This document shows positions 1-5,662 of a stretch of DNA of 20,021 nucleotides, piece by piece; the first letter of the stretch is position 1; each line of letters begins with the position of its first letter. The position numbers and the translations under genes were made by a program. The notes below the pieces were generated by a model. It searched no databases and was not told where the DNA came from. It worked only from the letters and a program-made list of their open reading frames with translations. The DNA comes from Planctomycetaceae bacterium (GTDB lineage Bacteria > Planctomycetota > Planctomycetia > Pirellulales > Thermoguttaceae): NCBI GenBank assembly GCA_031267635.1, contig JAIRYX010000397.1:1-20021 (forward strand). Reading direction: 5' to 3'.

Positions 1-321
1 ATATTGATTATCTTCTAACGGCAAATTTGTTACATCGCCGACAAGATAAGCCGGTTGACGTTTATTTTTCGCGGTACGTTTTTTCGCCTTTTCGATGGCA
101 ACGGAAGAAAAATCCACGCTGGTTGCCTTGACTCCCTGTTTCGCAACGTATTCCGAAAAATATCCCAACCCGCAACCCAATTCCAAACTACTGGAAGGAT
201 TGGCAGTCTGTACCAATGTTTTAAGTTGTTTTGGAATACGTCTATCTGTCCAAAGTAAATGATGAAACGTTTTATACGCTTTATTAAATTCTACGCCCGT
301 ATCGGGAGGATGATCTGTCAT
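1..321 (-). CDS. Class I SAM-dependent methyltransferase, N-terminal part
   Basis: The first 107 residues of a methyltransferase run off the left edge, so the C-terminal half is missing. The reading begins MTDHPPDTG and contains the Rossmann-fold SAM-binding motif I, SLELGCGLGYFSEYV (about residues 50-64), then the acidic end of strand 2 in VDFSSVAIEKAKKR, and a post-motif II stretch GDVTNLPLED. This order is typical of Methyltransf_11/25-type enzymes that transfer a methyl group from S-adenosylmethionine. The substrate cannot be told from the visible part. The ATG is preceded by a good Shine-Dalgarno sequence (AGGAGA, about 329-335 read on the minus strand), which fixes the start. The gene lies downstream of recA on the same strand, separated by a palindromic repeat, so co-transcription is uncertain. 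Confidence 0.85.
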   Translation of the reverse strand, partial: MTDHPPDTGVEFNKAYKTFHHLLWTDRRIPKQLKTLVQTANPSSSLELGCGLGYFSEYVAKQGVKATSVDFSSVAIEKAKKRTAKNKRQPAYLVGDVTNLPLEDNQY

Positions 322-374
322 TTTCGGTCTCCTTTGGCAGTGAATGCCGATAGTTTTTTGATTTATTTAATATT

Positions 375-463
375 GGGAACTTCTAAAAACCTCTTCCAAA
401 TATTCGCAAGCCCTTATTTTTCAACGGTCACATTTGTTGAAAATGCGGTTTTTAGAAGTTTCC
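375..463. repeat. Palindromic intergenic element, copy 1 (MITE-like)
   Basis: An 89-bp element is bounded by imperfect inverted repeats: left GGGAACTTCTAAAAACC at 375-391 and right GGTTTTTAGAAGTTTCC at 447-463. It fills most of the gap between the methyltransferase start and the recA stop. Related termini are found at 3988-4084 and, more degenerate, at 9496-9616. It could be a non-autonomous mobile element or a REP-like sequence. Transcribed, it would form a long hairpin and could act as a bidirectional terminator downstream of recA. No obvious target duplication is seen. Confidence 0.7.
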
Positions 464-507
464 TGTAATAAGTTCACGTATTCGCGGCGAAAAATTTTTG
501 ATTTCGC

Positions 508-1644
508 TTATTCTTCCGCCGTCGCTCCCGATGAATGGATTCCGGCGAGAAGCGATTCTACGCCTTCTTCGGCATCCAGCGACGCCATAATCTGCGACTT
601 AATATCTTCTACAAAATCGGGATGGTCTTTCATATATTGCCTCGCTTTTTCGCGTCCCTGACCAAGCGGCTGATCGCCGTAACGAAACCACGCGCCGGAT
701 TTGATAATCAGTTTTTTCGCGATTGCCAAGTCCAATACATCGCCTTCATAGCTGATACCGTTTGTGTGCATCATATCAAATTCGGCGGAACGGAACGGCG
801 GCGCAACTTTATTTTTCACAACTTTCGCTTTCACCCGCTGACCAATCACCACTTCGCCTTCTTTGAGTTGTCCGATTCGCCGCACATCAATTCGGCATGA
901 ACAATAAAACTTGAGCGCACGTCCACCCGGCGTCGTTTCCGGCGACCCGAACATCACGCCGATTTTTTCACGAATTTGATTGATAAAAATCACCGACGTT
1001 TTACTTTTTGCAATCGCACCAGTCAATTTCCGCAATGCCTGGCTCATCAGCCGCGCTTGTAATCCGACATGAGAATCGCCGATTTCACCTTGTAATTCTT
1101 TTTCTGGCACCAACGCCGCCACCGAGTCCACAACAATCACATCGACCGAATTGGAGTTAACAAGCATTTCGGTAATCCGCATTGCTTCCTCACCGCTACT
1201 CGGCTGGCTGACTAAAAGACTTTCAAGATCAACGCCGAGTTTTTTCGCCCAACTGGGATCAAGAGCGTGTTCCGCATCGATAAACGCCGCAATTCCGTCC
1301 GCTTTTTGAGCGCACGCCACAATATGTAGCGTTAATGTTGTTTTTCCACTGGATTCCGGTCCGAAAATTTCAATAATTCGTCCTCGCGGAATCCCCGCTC
1401 CGCCCAACGCCATATCAAGCGACAAGCTGCCAGTCGAAATACCGGAAAGTTTCGGCGCACGATCTAACCCTAACGGCATGATCGCTCCTTCGCCAAACTG
1501 TTTTTCGATTTGCAAAATCGCGTTTTTCAATTCAGGGTTTTTATTGAGAATCGCTTCGACTTTTGTGTCTTTACTCTCTTTTGCGGATTTTTGTTTTTCT
1601 TTTTTTGCGGATGCCGCCGATTCTGTTTCGGTTTTCTTTGCCAT
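508..1644 (-). CDS. recA: Recombinase RecA
   Basis: RecA is the ATP-dependent strand-exchange protein of homologous recombination and the co-protease that triggers LexA self-cleavage in the SOS response. The 378-residue product has the Walker A motif GPESSGKT at residues 95-102, the Walker B region VDVIVVDSVAALVP, and the L2-region sequence FINQIREKIGVMFGSPETTPGG followed by ALKFY, all strongly conserved in RecA. The start is placed at 1644 (MAKKTETES) because AAGGAA lies about 8 bases upstream; the frame stays open upstream to 1701 without a better start. Compared with E. coli RecA the protein has an N-terminal extension of roughly 29 residues rich in Lys, Ala and Glu. The C-terminus is acidic, as usual. 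It is probably monocistronic, with a dyad in its leader (1683-1712). Confidence 0.98.
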   Translation of the reverse strand: MAKKTETESAASAKKEKQKSAKESKDTKVEAILNKNPELKNAILQIEKQFGEGAIMPLGLDRAPKLSGISTGSLSLDMALGGAGIPRGRIIEIFGPESSGKTTLTLHIVACAQKADGIAAFIDAEHALDPSWAKKLGVDLESLLVSQPSSGEEAMRITEMLVNSNSVDVIVVDSVAALVPEKELQGEIGDSHVGLQARLMSQALRKLTGAIAKSKTSVIFINQIREKIGVMFGSPETTPGGRALKFYCSCRIDVRRIGQLKEGEVVIGQRVKAKVVKNKVAPPFRSAEFDMMHTNGISYEGDVLDLAIAKKLIIKSGAWFRYGDQPLGQGREKARQYMKDHPDFVEDIKSQIMASLDAEEGVESLLAGIHSSGATAEE

Positions 1645-1682
1645 TTTATATTCCTTAATAAAAAAGAGTTTTTTCAGTCCGT

Positions 1683-1712
1683 CAATTTTAGCGGAATACA
1701 TCCGCTGAATTG
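1683..1712. promoter_or_regulatory. Dyad in the recA leader, candidate operator or leader hairpin
   Basis: An imperfect inverted repeat, CAATTTTAGCGG at 1683-1694 against CCGCTGAATTG at 1702-1712, is centred about 55 bases upstream of the recA start codon. The inner AGCGG/CCGCT arms and the outer CAATT/AATTG arms match. It is in the right place for a repressor operator near the promoter or for a hairpin in the mRNA leader. It does not resemble the E. coli or Bacillus LexA boxes, but LexA sites differ between phyla. Function is inferred from position only. Confidence 0.35.
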
Positions 1713-2237
1713 TTTATTCTAATCGTTTTTTGATGAAAATCAACGTCGATTGCCCAAACATTAAATTTCATTTTTTGAGAGATTACAATATATTTTACTA
1801 CTAAACTTTTGCAAATCCACGTCAAATCTCTCATACTGCTTGCGCAGGCATTTCTTTATTTTTTTGATGTTTGTGTTGTATGGCGGAGTTTTCGATGTTT
1901 ATTTAAACGTGAGTATTTGTTATCTCTTCGTTTTTTTGTCGTGGTTCGTTTGGGCGTATTTGTTTTTTAATTTTTGTTGTTGCCAAGTATAACAAGTCTC
2001 ATTTTGTTTGTTTTTCCAGATTTGTTTTTTTGTTGGTGGATATTAACTCCAGCGAAGCCTGATACAACTCAATAACTTTATCATACTCATTGCGCTTGAG
2101 CAAAGTAGGATACAATTTAATATCATCGAGAGTTGTTATACCTTCGCGGCTACTCACCGACACGTTCAAACCATGTCGTATTGGTTATAATGTTGGCGTT
2201 GTATTGAGGCGATTCCGTTTTTACCAAGGAGGTTACT
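1713..2237. other. AT-rich intergenic region with little recognisable content
   Basis: About 520 bases lie between the recA leader and the next coding remnant. The only coding-like stretch is the decayed frame at 1999-2184 on the minus strand, listed separately. The part from 1850 to 1990 is strongly T-rich on the plus strand and would encode a Lys/Arg/Thr-rich peptide on the minus strand without a start codon, which is not convincing. The recA promoter presumably lies near 1700-1790, but no clear -35/-10 pair could be assigned. Confidence 0.5.
1999..2184 (-). pseudogene. Decayed coding fragment, unrecognised
   Basis: An open minus-strand frame of 61 codons, closed upstream by TAA (2185-2187) and downstream by TGA (1999-2001), has a plausible codon pattern and an amphipathic reading (ITTLDDIKLYPTLLKRNEY, then DKVIELYQASLELIS). 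There is no ATG and no ribosome binding site; only GTG or TTG codons could start it. It looks like the C-terminal tail of a gene whose upstream part has been lost. The family is not recognised and the call could be wrong. Confidence 0.3.
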
Positions 2238-2424
2238 ATGCTTCGTCGAGATGATAAAGAACAGGAAAAACAAACGTTTCATCATTGGCGATTTCATCAT
2301 CCGAGTCCTCGTGTTCGGAAACGTTTTGGAGTCTTATGGCTTCATGCCAACGATGAACGTTTTTCAAGAATCGCAAAGTTCGTTTGAATTTCCGAAGCGT
2401 CCGCGCGAACGTATTTTCGTTTGG
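2238..2424 (+). pseudogene. IS630-family transposase, N-terminal fragment with nonsense codon
   Basis: A strong Shine-Dalgarno sequence (AAGGAGG, 2226-2232) precedes an ATG opening a 49-codon frame that ends at TGA (2385-2387). The reading includes HPSPRVRKRFGVLWLHAND and RFSRIAKFV, which resembles the N-terminal helix-turn-helix of IS630 transposases. Past the stop, the same frame continues ISEASARTYFRLV, as expected for the recognition helix, so the TGA probably replaced a GGA glycine codon (KFV-G-ISEAS). The frame then runs into the palindromic repeat at 2423, and the catalytic DDE region is absent. This is a dead transposase head. The family call rests on motif resemblance. Confidence 0.6.
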
Positions 2425-2766
2425 TAACTATTCAGCCACTCCAACCAAATAAATCCGCACTGGGCGTCTGAATAGTTATCCGATAAGATTTTACTATTGC
2501 CGCCCTTATTTATCAAGTTTCCCTTAGTAGCCGACATAGCCCCCCAAACGCGCCCTTATGTTTTAGATCATGGATTGTTATCAAACCAAATGGAACGAAA
2601 AATAAGGGAATAAAGGCGTATGCTTGGCGCGATTCGGGCTGTTAAGGGAACAAAGGAAAAAGTTGATAAATAAGGGCGGCAATAATAATATATTCCGGTA
2701 AAATTGACGGTAACTATTCCGTTGTCCGGTACGGATTTATTGGGTTTGAGCGACTGAATCGTTACG
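2423..2766. repeat. Nested palindrome: inverted 58-bp units around a 190-bp core
   Basis: Two outer units, 2423-2481 and 2709-2766, are inverted copies of each other. Each begins or ends with TAACTATTC/GAATAGTTA-type termini and shares CGGATTTATT in the middle. Between them, positions 2495-2516 and 2663-2684 form a perfect 22-bp inverted repeat whose left arm starts TATTGCCGCCCTTATTTATC. Further in, GTTTCCCTTAG (2517-2527) and GTTAAGGGAAC (2641-2651) pair imperfectly. The midpoints of the outer and inner pairs nearly coincide (about 2595 and 2590). There is no open frame inside. The core segment 2517-2607 recurs inverted at 19766-19843. A non-autonomous transposable element inserted into, or nested with, another is the simplest explanation. 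Confidence 0.75.
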
Positions 2767-2784
2767 TTTCCTGAATGTTAATCG

Positions 2785-2801
2785 CTCATGCGTAACATGA
2801 G
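2785..2801. repeat. Short palindrome CTCATG-CGTAA-CATGAG
   Basis: A 6-bp perfect stem with a 5-base loop, containing the 12-mer GCGTAACATGAG (2790-2801). The same 12-mer appears in opposite orientations at both ends of the element at 4991-5292. It may be the relic of one end of a related element. It lies about 60 bases past the stop codon of the minus-strand gene ending at 2860. Confidence 0.5.
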
Positions 2802-2859
2802 TTGCTGATTATCAAAACAACGTTGCAGAAGATACCGTGCGTACTGCGAAAACATTTTT

Positions 2860-3966
2860 TCATGCACCAATCCAAGGACGTGTGCGTTTTAGGTTCGATT
2901 CGAGAATGTTCATGCAGGTATTCACATTATCGACAATCTGAAAATCATAATGACCGACACAAAGGAAATCCGCGCCCGCTTCAAACGCAAAACGAAAACC
3001 GTCGTCCGGTCGAATTGCTCCGGCGGCGAGAACTTTGAAACCGATCCAAGGTTGCGGAAGAGCGTTCATAAACTCAATCGTTTCCTGCGGCTTGCGGCAG
3101 AACACATTGTCATGTTCCTGCTCGCCCGCGCGGCGCGACCAATAGCGGTCGTGATGAATCGTTTTCATCCAGAAATCGGGAAGCAAATTCTGCTCGACAC
3201 ACGCCCGAATCGTTTCAATATAATGTCCGCCGAGACCGACCGGCACGCCTTCCTCACGGACAGTTTCGAGAAACCGTTTTACCTCGTCGAATTTTTTCTC
3301 GCGCACCAATCGATCGTTCGCTTCCCCCTGGATGTAACAAGCCGCCGCACCCAATTCAATACAGCGTTTGGCTCCTTCGAGATCGGAGCAATCGGCAATA
3401 TATTGCAGCGTTCCGCTCTTTTTTTCCCAGTAGTCGTTGAGGATTCCGATATGCGAGTGATGACCGAGATAAGCGTTGATTCCGCACGCTTCCGCCATTT
3501 GAAACGTGGCGTAAATTTTTTCGCGAGTGTGGTACGCTTTGACCAAATCGGAAACGTAAATTAAATCGCGAGCATGCGCCCATCCGCCGATAAGATTTCC
3601 GCCGAGAAACATACGGCTTAGTTTAATGTCGCCGACAAACGCCGCTTTTGCCATCGGTTTCTTGAGATCGCCGAATTTTGCCCAATTCGTATTTTGCCGC
3701 GACGCACCGGAGAGAGCGTCTATTTCAGCTTCTTTAGGCGGAACTGGCTTTGCCGCCAAGTCCGGGCGTTGTTCTTCCGCCCGAGCAAGCGTCGCCGCGA
3801 GAACTTCTTCTTCACGGCTGAAAAACACACCGGTTGCCGCAATCGCTGCCGTTCCGCCGACAAGAATCTGTCCAAGCATTTTTCGGCGTTCTTTGTCCGT
3901 CGATTGTTGAACCGGAGCTTGTTGTTTTTCGTTGAAGTTTGAGAATGATTTTGAATCGCTCATCAT
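2860..3966 (-). CDS. Twin-arginine-exported barrel-like protein of unknown function
   Basis: The 368-residue product starts MMSDSKSF. An SD-like AGAGG lies 5 to 8 bases before tandem ATG codons at 3966 and 3963, either of which could be used. Residues 27-46 (RRKMLGQILVGGTAAIAATG) look like a twin-arginine leader followed by a hydrophobic stretch, so the protein is probably exported or membrane-tethered. The rest (from about residue 85) has a repeating strand-helix character with Gly-rich turns (AAFVGDIKLSRMFLGGNLIG, GINAYLGHHSHIG, PVGLGGHYIETI, IGFKVLAAGAIRPDDG, GADFLCVGHYDFQI), suggestive of a TIM-barrel. The final VLAAGAIRPDDGFRFAF segment resembles a phosphate-binding end of such barrels. 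Clustered His and Asp residues (HHSHIG, IHHDRYW) could bind metal or catalyse. No named family is recognised and no reaction is assigned. It is separated from the DUF2760 gene upstream by a palindromic element. Confidence 0.8.
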   Translation of the reverse strand: MMSDSKSFSNFNEKQQAPVQQSTDKERRKMLGQILVGGTAAIAATGVFFSREEEVLAATLARAEEQRPDLAAKPVPPKEAEIDALSGASRQNTNWAKFGDLKKPMAKAAFVGDIKLSRMFLGGNLIGGWAHARDLIYVSDLVKAYHTREKIYATFQMAEACGINAYLGHHSHIGILNDYWEKKSGTLQYIADCSDLEGAKRCIELGAAACYIQGEANDRLVREKKFDEVKRFLETVREEGVPVGLGGHYIETIRACVEQNLLPDFWMKTIHHDRYWSRRAGEQEHDNVFCRKPQETIEFMNALPQPWIGFKVLAAGAIRPDDGFRFAFEAGADFLCVGHYDFQIVDNVNTCMNILESNLKRTRPWIGA

Positions 3967-3987
3967 TTTGCCTCTTGAATTAATTAT

Positions 3988-4084
3988 GGGAACTTCTAAA
4001 AACATTCTCTTTTTGCTGTACTATTTTCGTAAATATCGTATTTTACGATATTGTGTTTTTGGAAATACAGGTTTTTAGAAGTTG
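3988..4084. repeat. Palindromic intergenic element, copy 2 (MITE-like)
   Basis: The left terminus GGGAACTTCTAAAAAC (3988-4003) is identical over 16 bases to copy 1 at 375-390. The right terminus is GTTTTTAGAAGTT (4071-4083). The inside contains a second, unrelated hairpin ATATCGTA-TTT-TACGATAT (4033-4051). The element occupies nearly the whole gap between the DUF2760 stop (4106) and the next gene's ribosome binding site (about 3975), so it must be either transcribed in an operon leader or act as a terminator/promoter insert. Confidence 0.75.
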
Positions 4085-4105
4085 TCTTATGAGAAAACAT
4101 GGTTC

Positions 4106-4756
4106 TTACTCGACTTCGATTTCCGCCGGAGCAAGAACAAACGCGGCGTCGGAGTTGCCCGACCATTTGGGTAACTCGCATTTTCGAGCAATCCAACCGT
4201 GATGCGTTAGCTGTCCGGTGTAAGGCAGTTCGCCGGAAATATCGCCGATGAGCTGAACGAACGCAATATCCGTTTTTTTCACCGTAATTTTCGACGCTTC
4301 TTCTTCCGAGCGAAGCGGCTGCACGTCAAAAAAACGTTCAATAACCGCCGCACTTTTATCATGCACTGTTCGCGCCGCCGCGCCGACTTGCATGTCTTCA
4401 TAAGAATCGAGATCTTCTTTAATGAAGTCGAGAAAACGAGCTTCTCTCTGCAACGCCGCTAAAAGCGTAATCGCGTCCGACTGTCGCACTGTCGATTCTG
4501 TTGGCTGTTTTATTGGCGGCTTTGGAGCCGCTGGCGGCGACGAAGGCGTTTTTTCTGCAATCTGTTCCTGCGCGATTTCGGGATGTGTTTGTTTGTCACT
4601 CTCTTTTTCACCGAATGAAGGGACAGTGGACGCCTCGGATTTCTCCGCCGGCGCGGGCAATAATCCGCGACCGTCAAGAACCAATATGATCTGTTCCGCT
4701 TTTTCGCGATCCAATAAAACCGCAAACAATGCCTTAATCGCTGTTATAAAACGCAT
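4106..4756 (-). CDS. DUF2760 domain-containing protein
   Basis: A 216-residue protein. Residues 1-30 (MRFITAIKALFAVLLDREKA) form a short helix, followed by a Pro/Glu/Ser/Lys-rich low-complexity linker (about 33-90). The C-terminal domain (about 92-216) matches DUF2760 features: ALQREARFLDFIKEDLDSYE, DMQVGAAARTVHDK, the ELPYTGQLTHHGW turn, and a terminal APAEIEVE. DUF2760 proteins are found in proteobacteria and planctomycetes, sometimes beside Hsp70-type chaperone genes; their biochemical role is unknown. The start at 4756 is chosen over a TTG at 4774 because AAGGAA sits about 8 bases upstream of the ATG. No chaperone gene is seen nearby. Confidence 0.85.
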   Translation of the reverse strand: MRFITAIKALFAVLLDREKAEQIILVLDGRGLLPAPAEKSEASTVPSFGEKESDKQTHPEIAQEQIAEKTPSSPPAAPKPPIKQPTESTVRQSDAITLLAALQREARFLDFIKEDLDSYEDMQVGAAARTVHDKSAAVIERFFDVQPLRSEEEASKITVKKTDIAFVQLIGDISGELPYTGQLTHHGWIARKCELPKWSGNSDAAFVLAPAEIEVE

Positions 4757-4902
4757 GAGGAAATTCCTTATCAATCAATAGTAACGTCGCTTGTGAATTG
4801 CTCAACCCGAATGACAATATTATATGTCTCCAAAACTGCTCGGCAAGAGCGTCCGGCGAATCGCGGAGAATTTCAGGTATGCTCCTGGGGGACAAAAGTG
4901 AC

Positions 4903-4951
4903 TTCTGGGACTCTTGGGACTGGGAGAGTTGCCTGAAAAAGAGTCCCAGAA
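4903..4951. repeat. Hairpin with 12-bp perfect arms
   Basis: TTCTGGGACTCT (4903-4914) and AGAGTCCCAGAA (4940-4951) are perfect inverted repeats around a 25-base loop that repeats GGGACT. It lies upstream of the DUF2760 gene, about 150 bases from its start codon, so it could be a leader structure or a small repeat. The minus-strand frame across it (4734-4964) has no supported start and is not called as a gene. Confidence 0.5.
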
Positions 4952-4990
4952 AGTGGATTATCATTCTGCAAAAACAAAATTACTTACTCG

Positions 4991-5292
4991 CTCATGTTAC
5001 GCACGCTAAGTAAACAAGCCATCCAAATTAGTTCTTTGTCTGATCCAAAGCGTCTGAATTATCATTCAAAGCCGTTCGGATAAGTCCGAAAGTCGTTGGG
5101 ATAAGTCCCGGAACCGTTGGGGGCTTTCCCGAATTATTTATATGATAACTCATCTTACGTAGTATCTTCATTCCGCCCGCGGGATGGTTATTTAGAGAGT
5201 GTAGAATAATAACTCCGCATGACGCCTACGGCGTAAAAAAAATCAACGAACAATATTTGGGCAGCTTTTTTAATTCGCGTGCGTAACATGAG
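4991..5292. repeat. 302-bp non-coding element with 16-bp perfect terminal inverted repeats
   Basis: The termini CTCATGTTACGCACGC (4991-5006) and GCGTGCGTAACATGAG (5277-5292) are perfect inverted repeats. No credible reading frame lies between them. Inside are three tandem 21-bp units (5069-5131). The architecture fits a miniature inverted-repeat element. The terminal 12-mer also occurs at 2790-2801. No target-site duplication is evident. Confidence 0.65.
5069..5131. repeat. Three tandem 21-bp units
   Basis: Units at 5069-5089, 5090-5110 and 5111-5131 share the frame (A)GYCGTTSGGATAAGTCCSG; the third diverges in its second half. The period is exactly 21 bases in all three. It lies inside the 302-bp element. 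The same period is seen in unrelated arrays at 18711-18794, 19091-19258 and 19381-19567. Confidence 0.65.
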
Positions 5293-5318
5293 GTATATCT
5301 TACATAGCCACAAACAGA

Positions 5319-5579
5319 TTGTCAGACGTTTCAAGCCGATTGCTACGTGACAAAAAGAAATTGTCGGGCGGCTTTCGCAAGAGAGCAGTCCGCCATGAAA
5401 TCATTGAGTTGACAATCAAAGAGCGAACATTACAATTGAAAGACGAAATGAGACGGAGACGACTCCGCTGGGGAGAACAAGCGTTCAAGGAAGAAAAGTT
5501 CCGTAGCGGCAGCCAAGCGTTCATGGACAAAATCGGAATAAACGCGGCGGTCAAGGGACGCTCACTTCGTTCAGAATGA
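5319..5579 (+). CDS. Small hypothetical protein, possibly a gene fragment
   Basis: An 86-codon frame starts at a TTG (no ATG and no ribosome binding site) immediately after the 302-bp element. It encodes a very basic, helical product with alternating charged residues (RKRAVRHEIIELTIKERTL, then DEMRRRRLRWGEQAFKEEKF) that may form a coiled coil. The codon pattern looks real on this strand; the overlapping minus-strand frame looks less natural. The lack of a start and the abutting repeat suggest the C-terminal remnant of a longer gene cut by the element. The family is not recognised. Confidence 0.35.
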   Translation: MSDVSSRLLRDKKKLSGGFRKRAVRHEIIELTIKERTLQLKDEMRRRRLRWGEQAFKEEKFRSGSQAFMDKIGINAAVKGRSLRSE

Positions 5580-5662
5580 AAAAAACGAATAAAATTTTGC
5601 TTTTTATTCCCATACCTACAAAATCAATTGATAAAACCACGTTTTCGCAAAGCCGTTGAGCT

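Noticed and set aside
1798..1816. ATTTGCAAAAGTTTA in inverted orientation here and at 7848-7862.
   Set aside because: Fifteen AT-rich bases shared in 20 kb of AT-rich spacer can be chance; no longer repeat surrounds it.
2950..3564. Plus-strand frame of 204 codons.
   Set aside because: It is the antisense shadow of the twin-arginine-exported protein, with no known motifs.
4734..4964. Minus-strand frame of 76 codons overlapping the DUF2760 start.
   Set aside because: It has no ribosome binding site, crosses the 4903-4951 hairpin, and overlaps the better supported DUF2760 start; it is either a gene-tail relic or chance.
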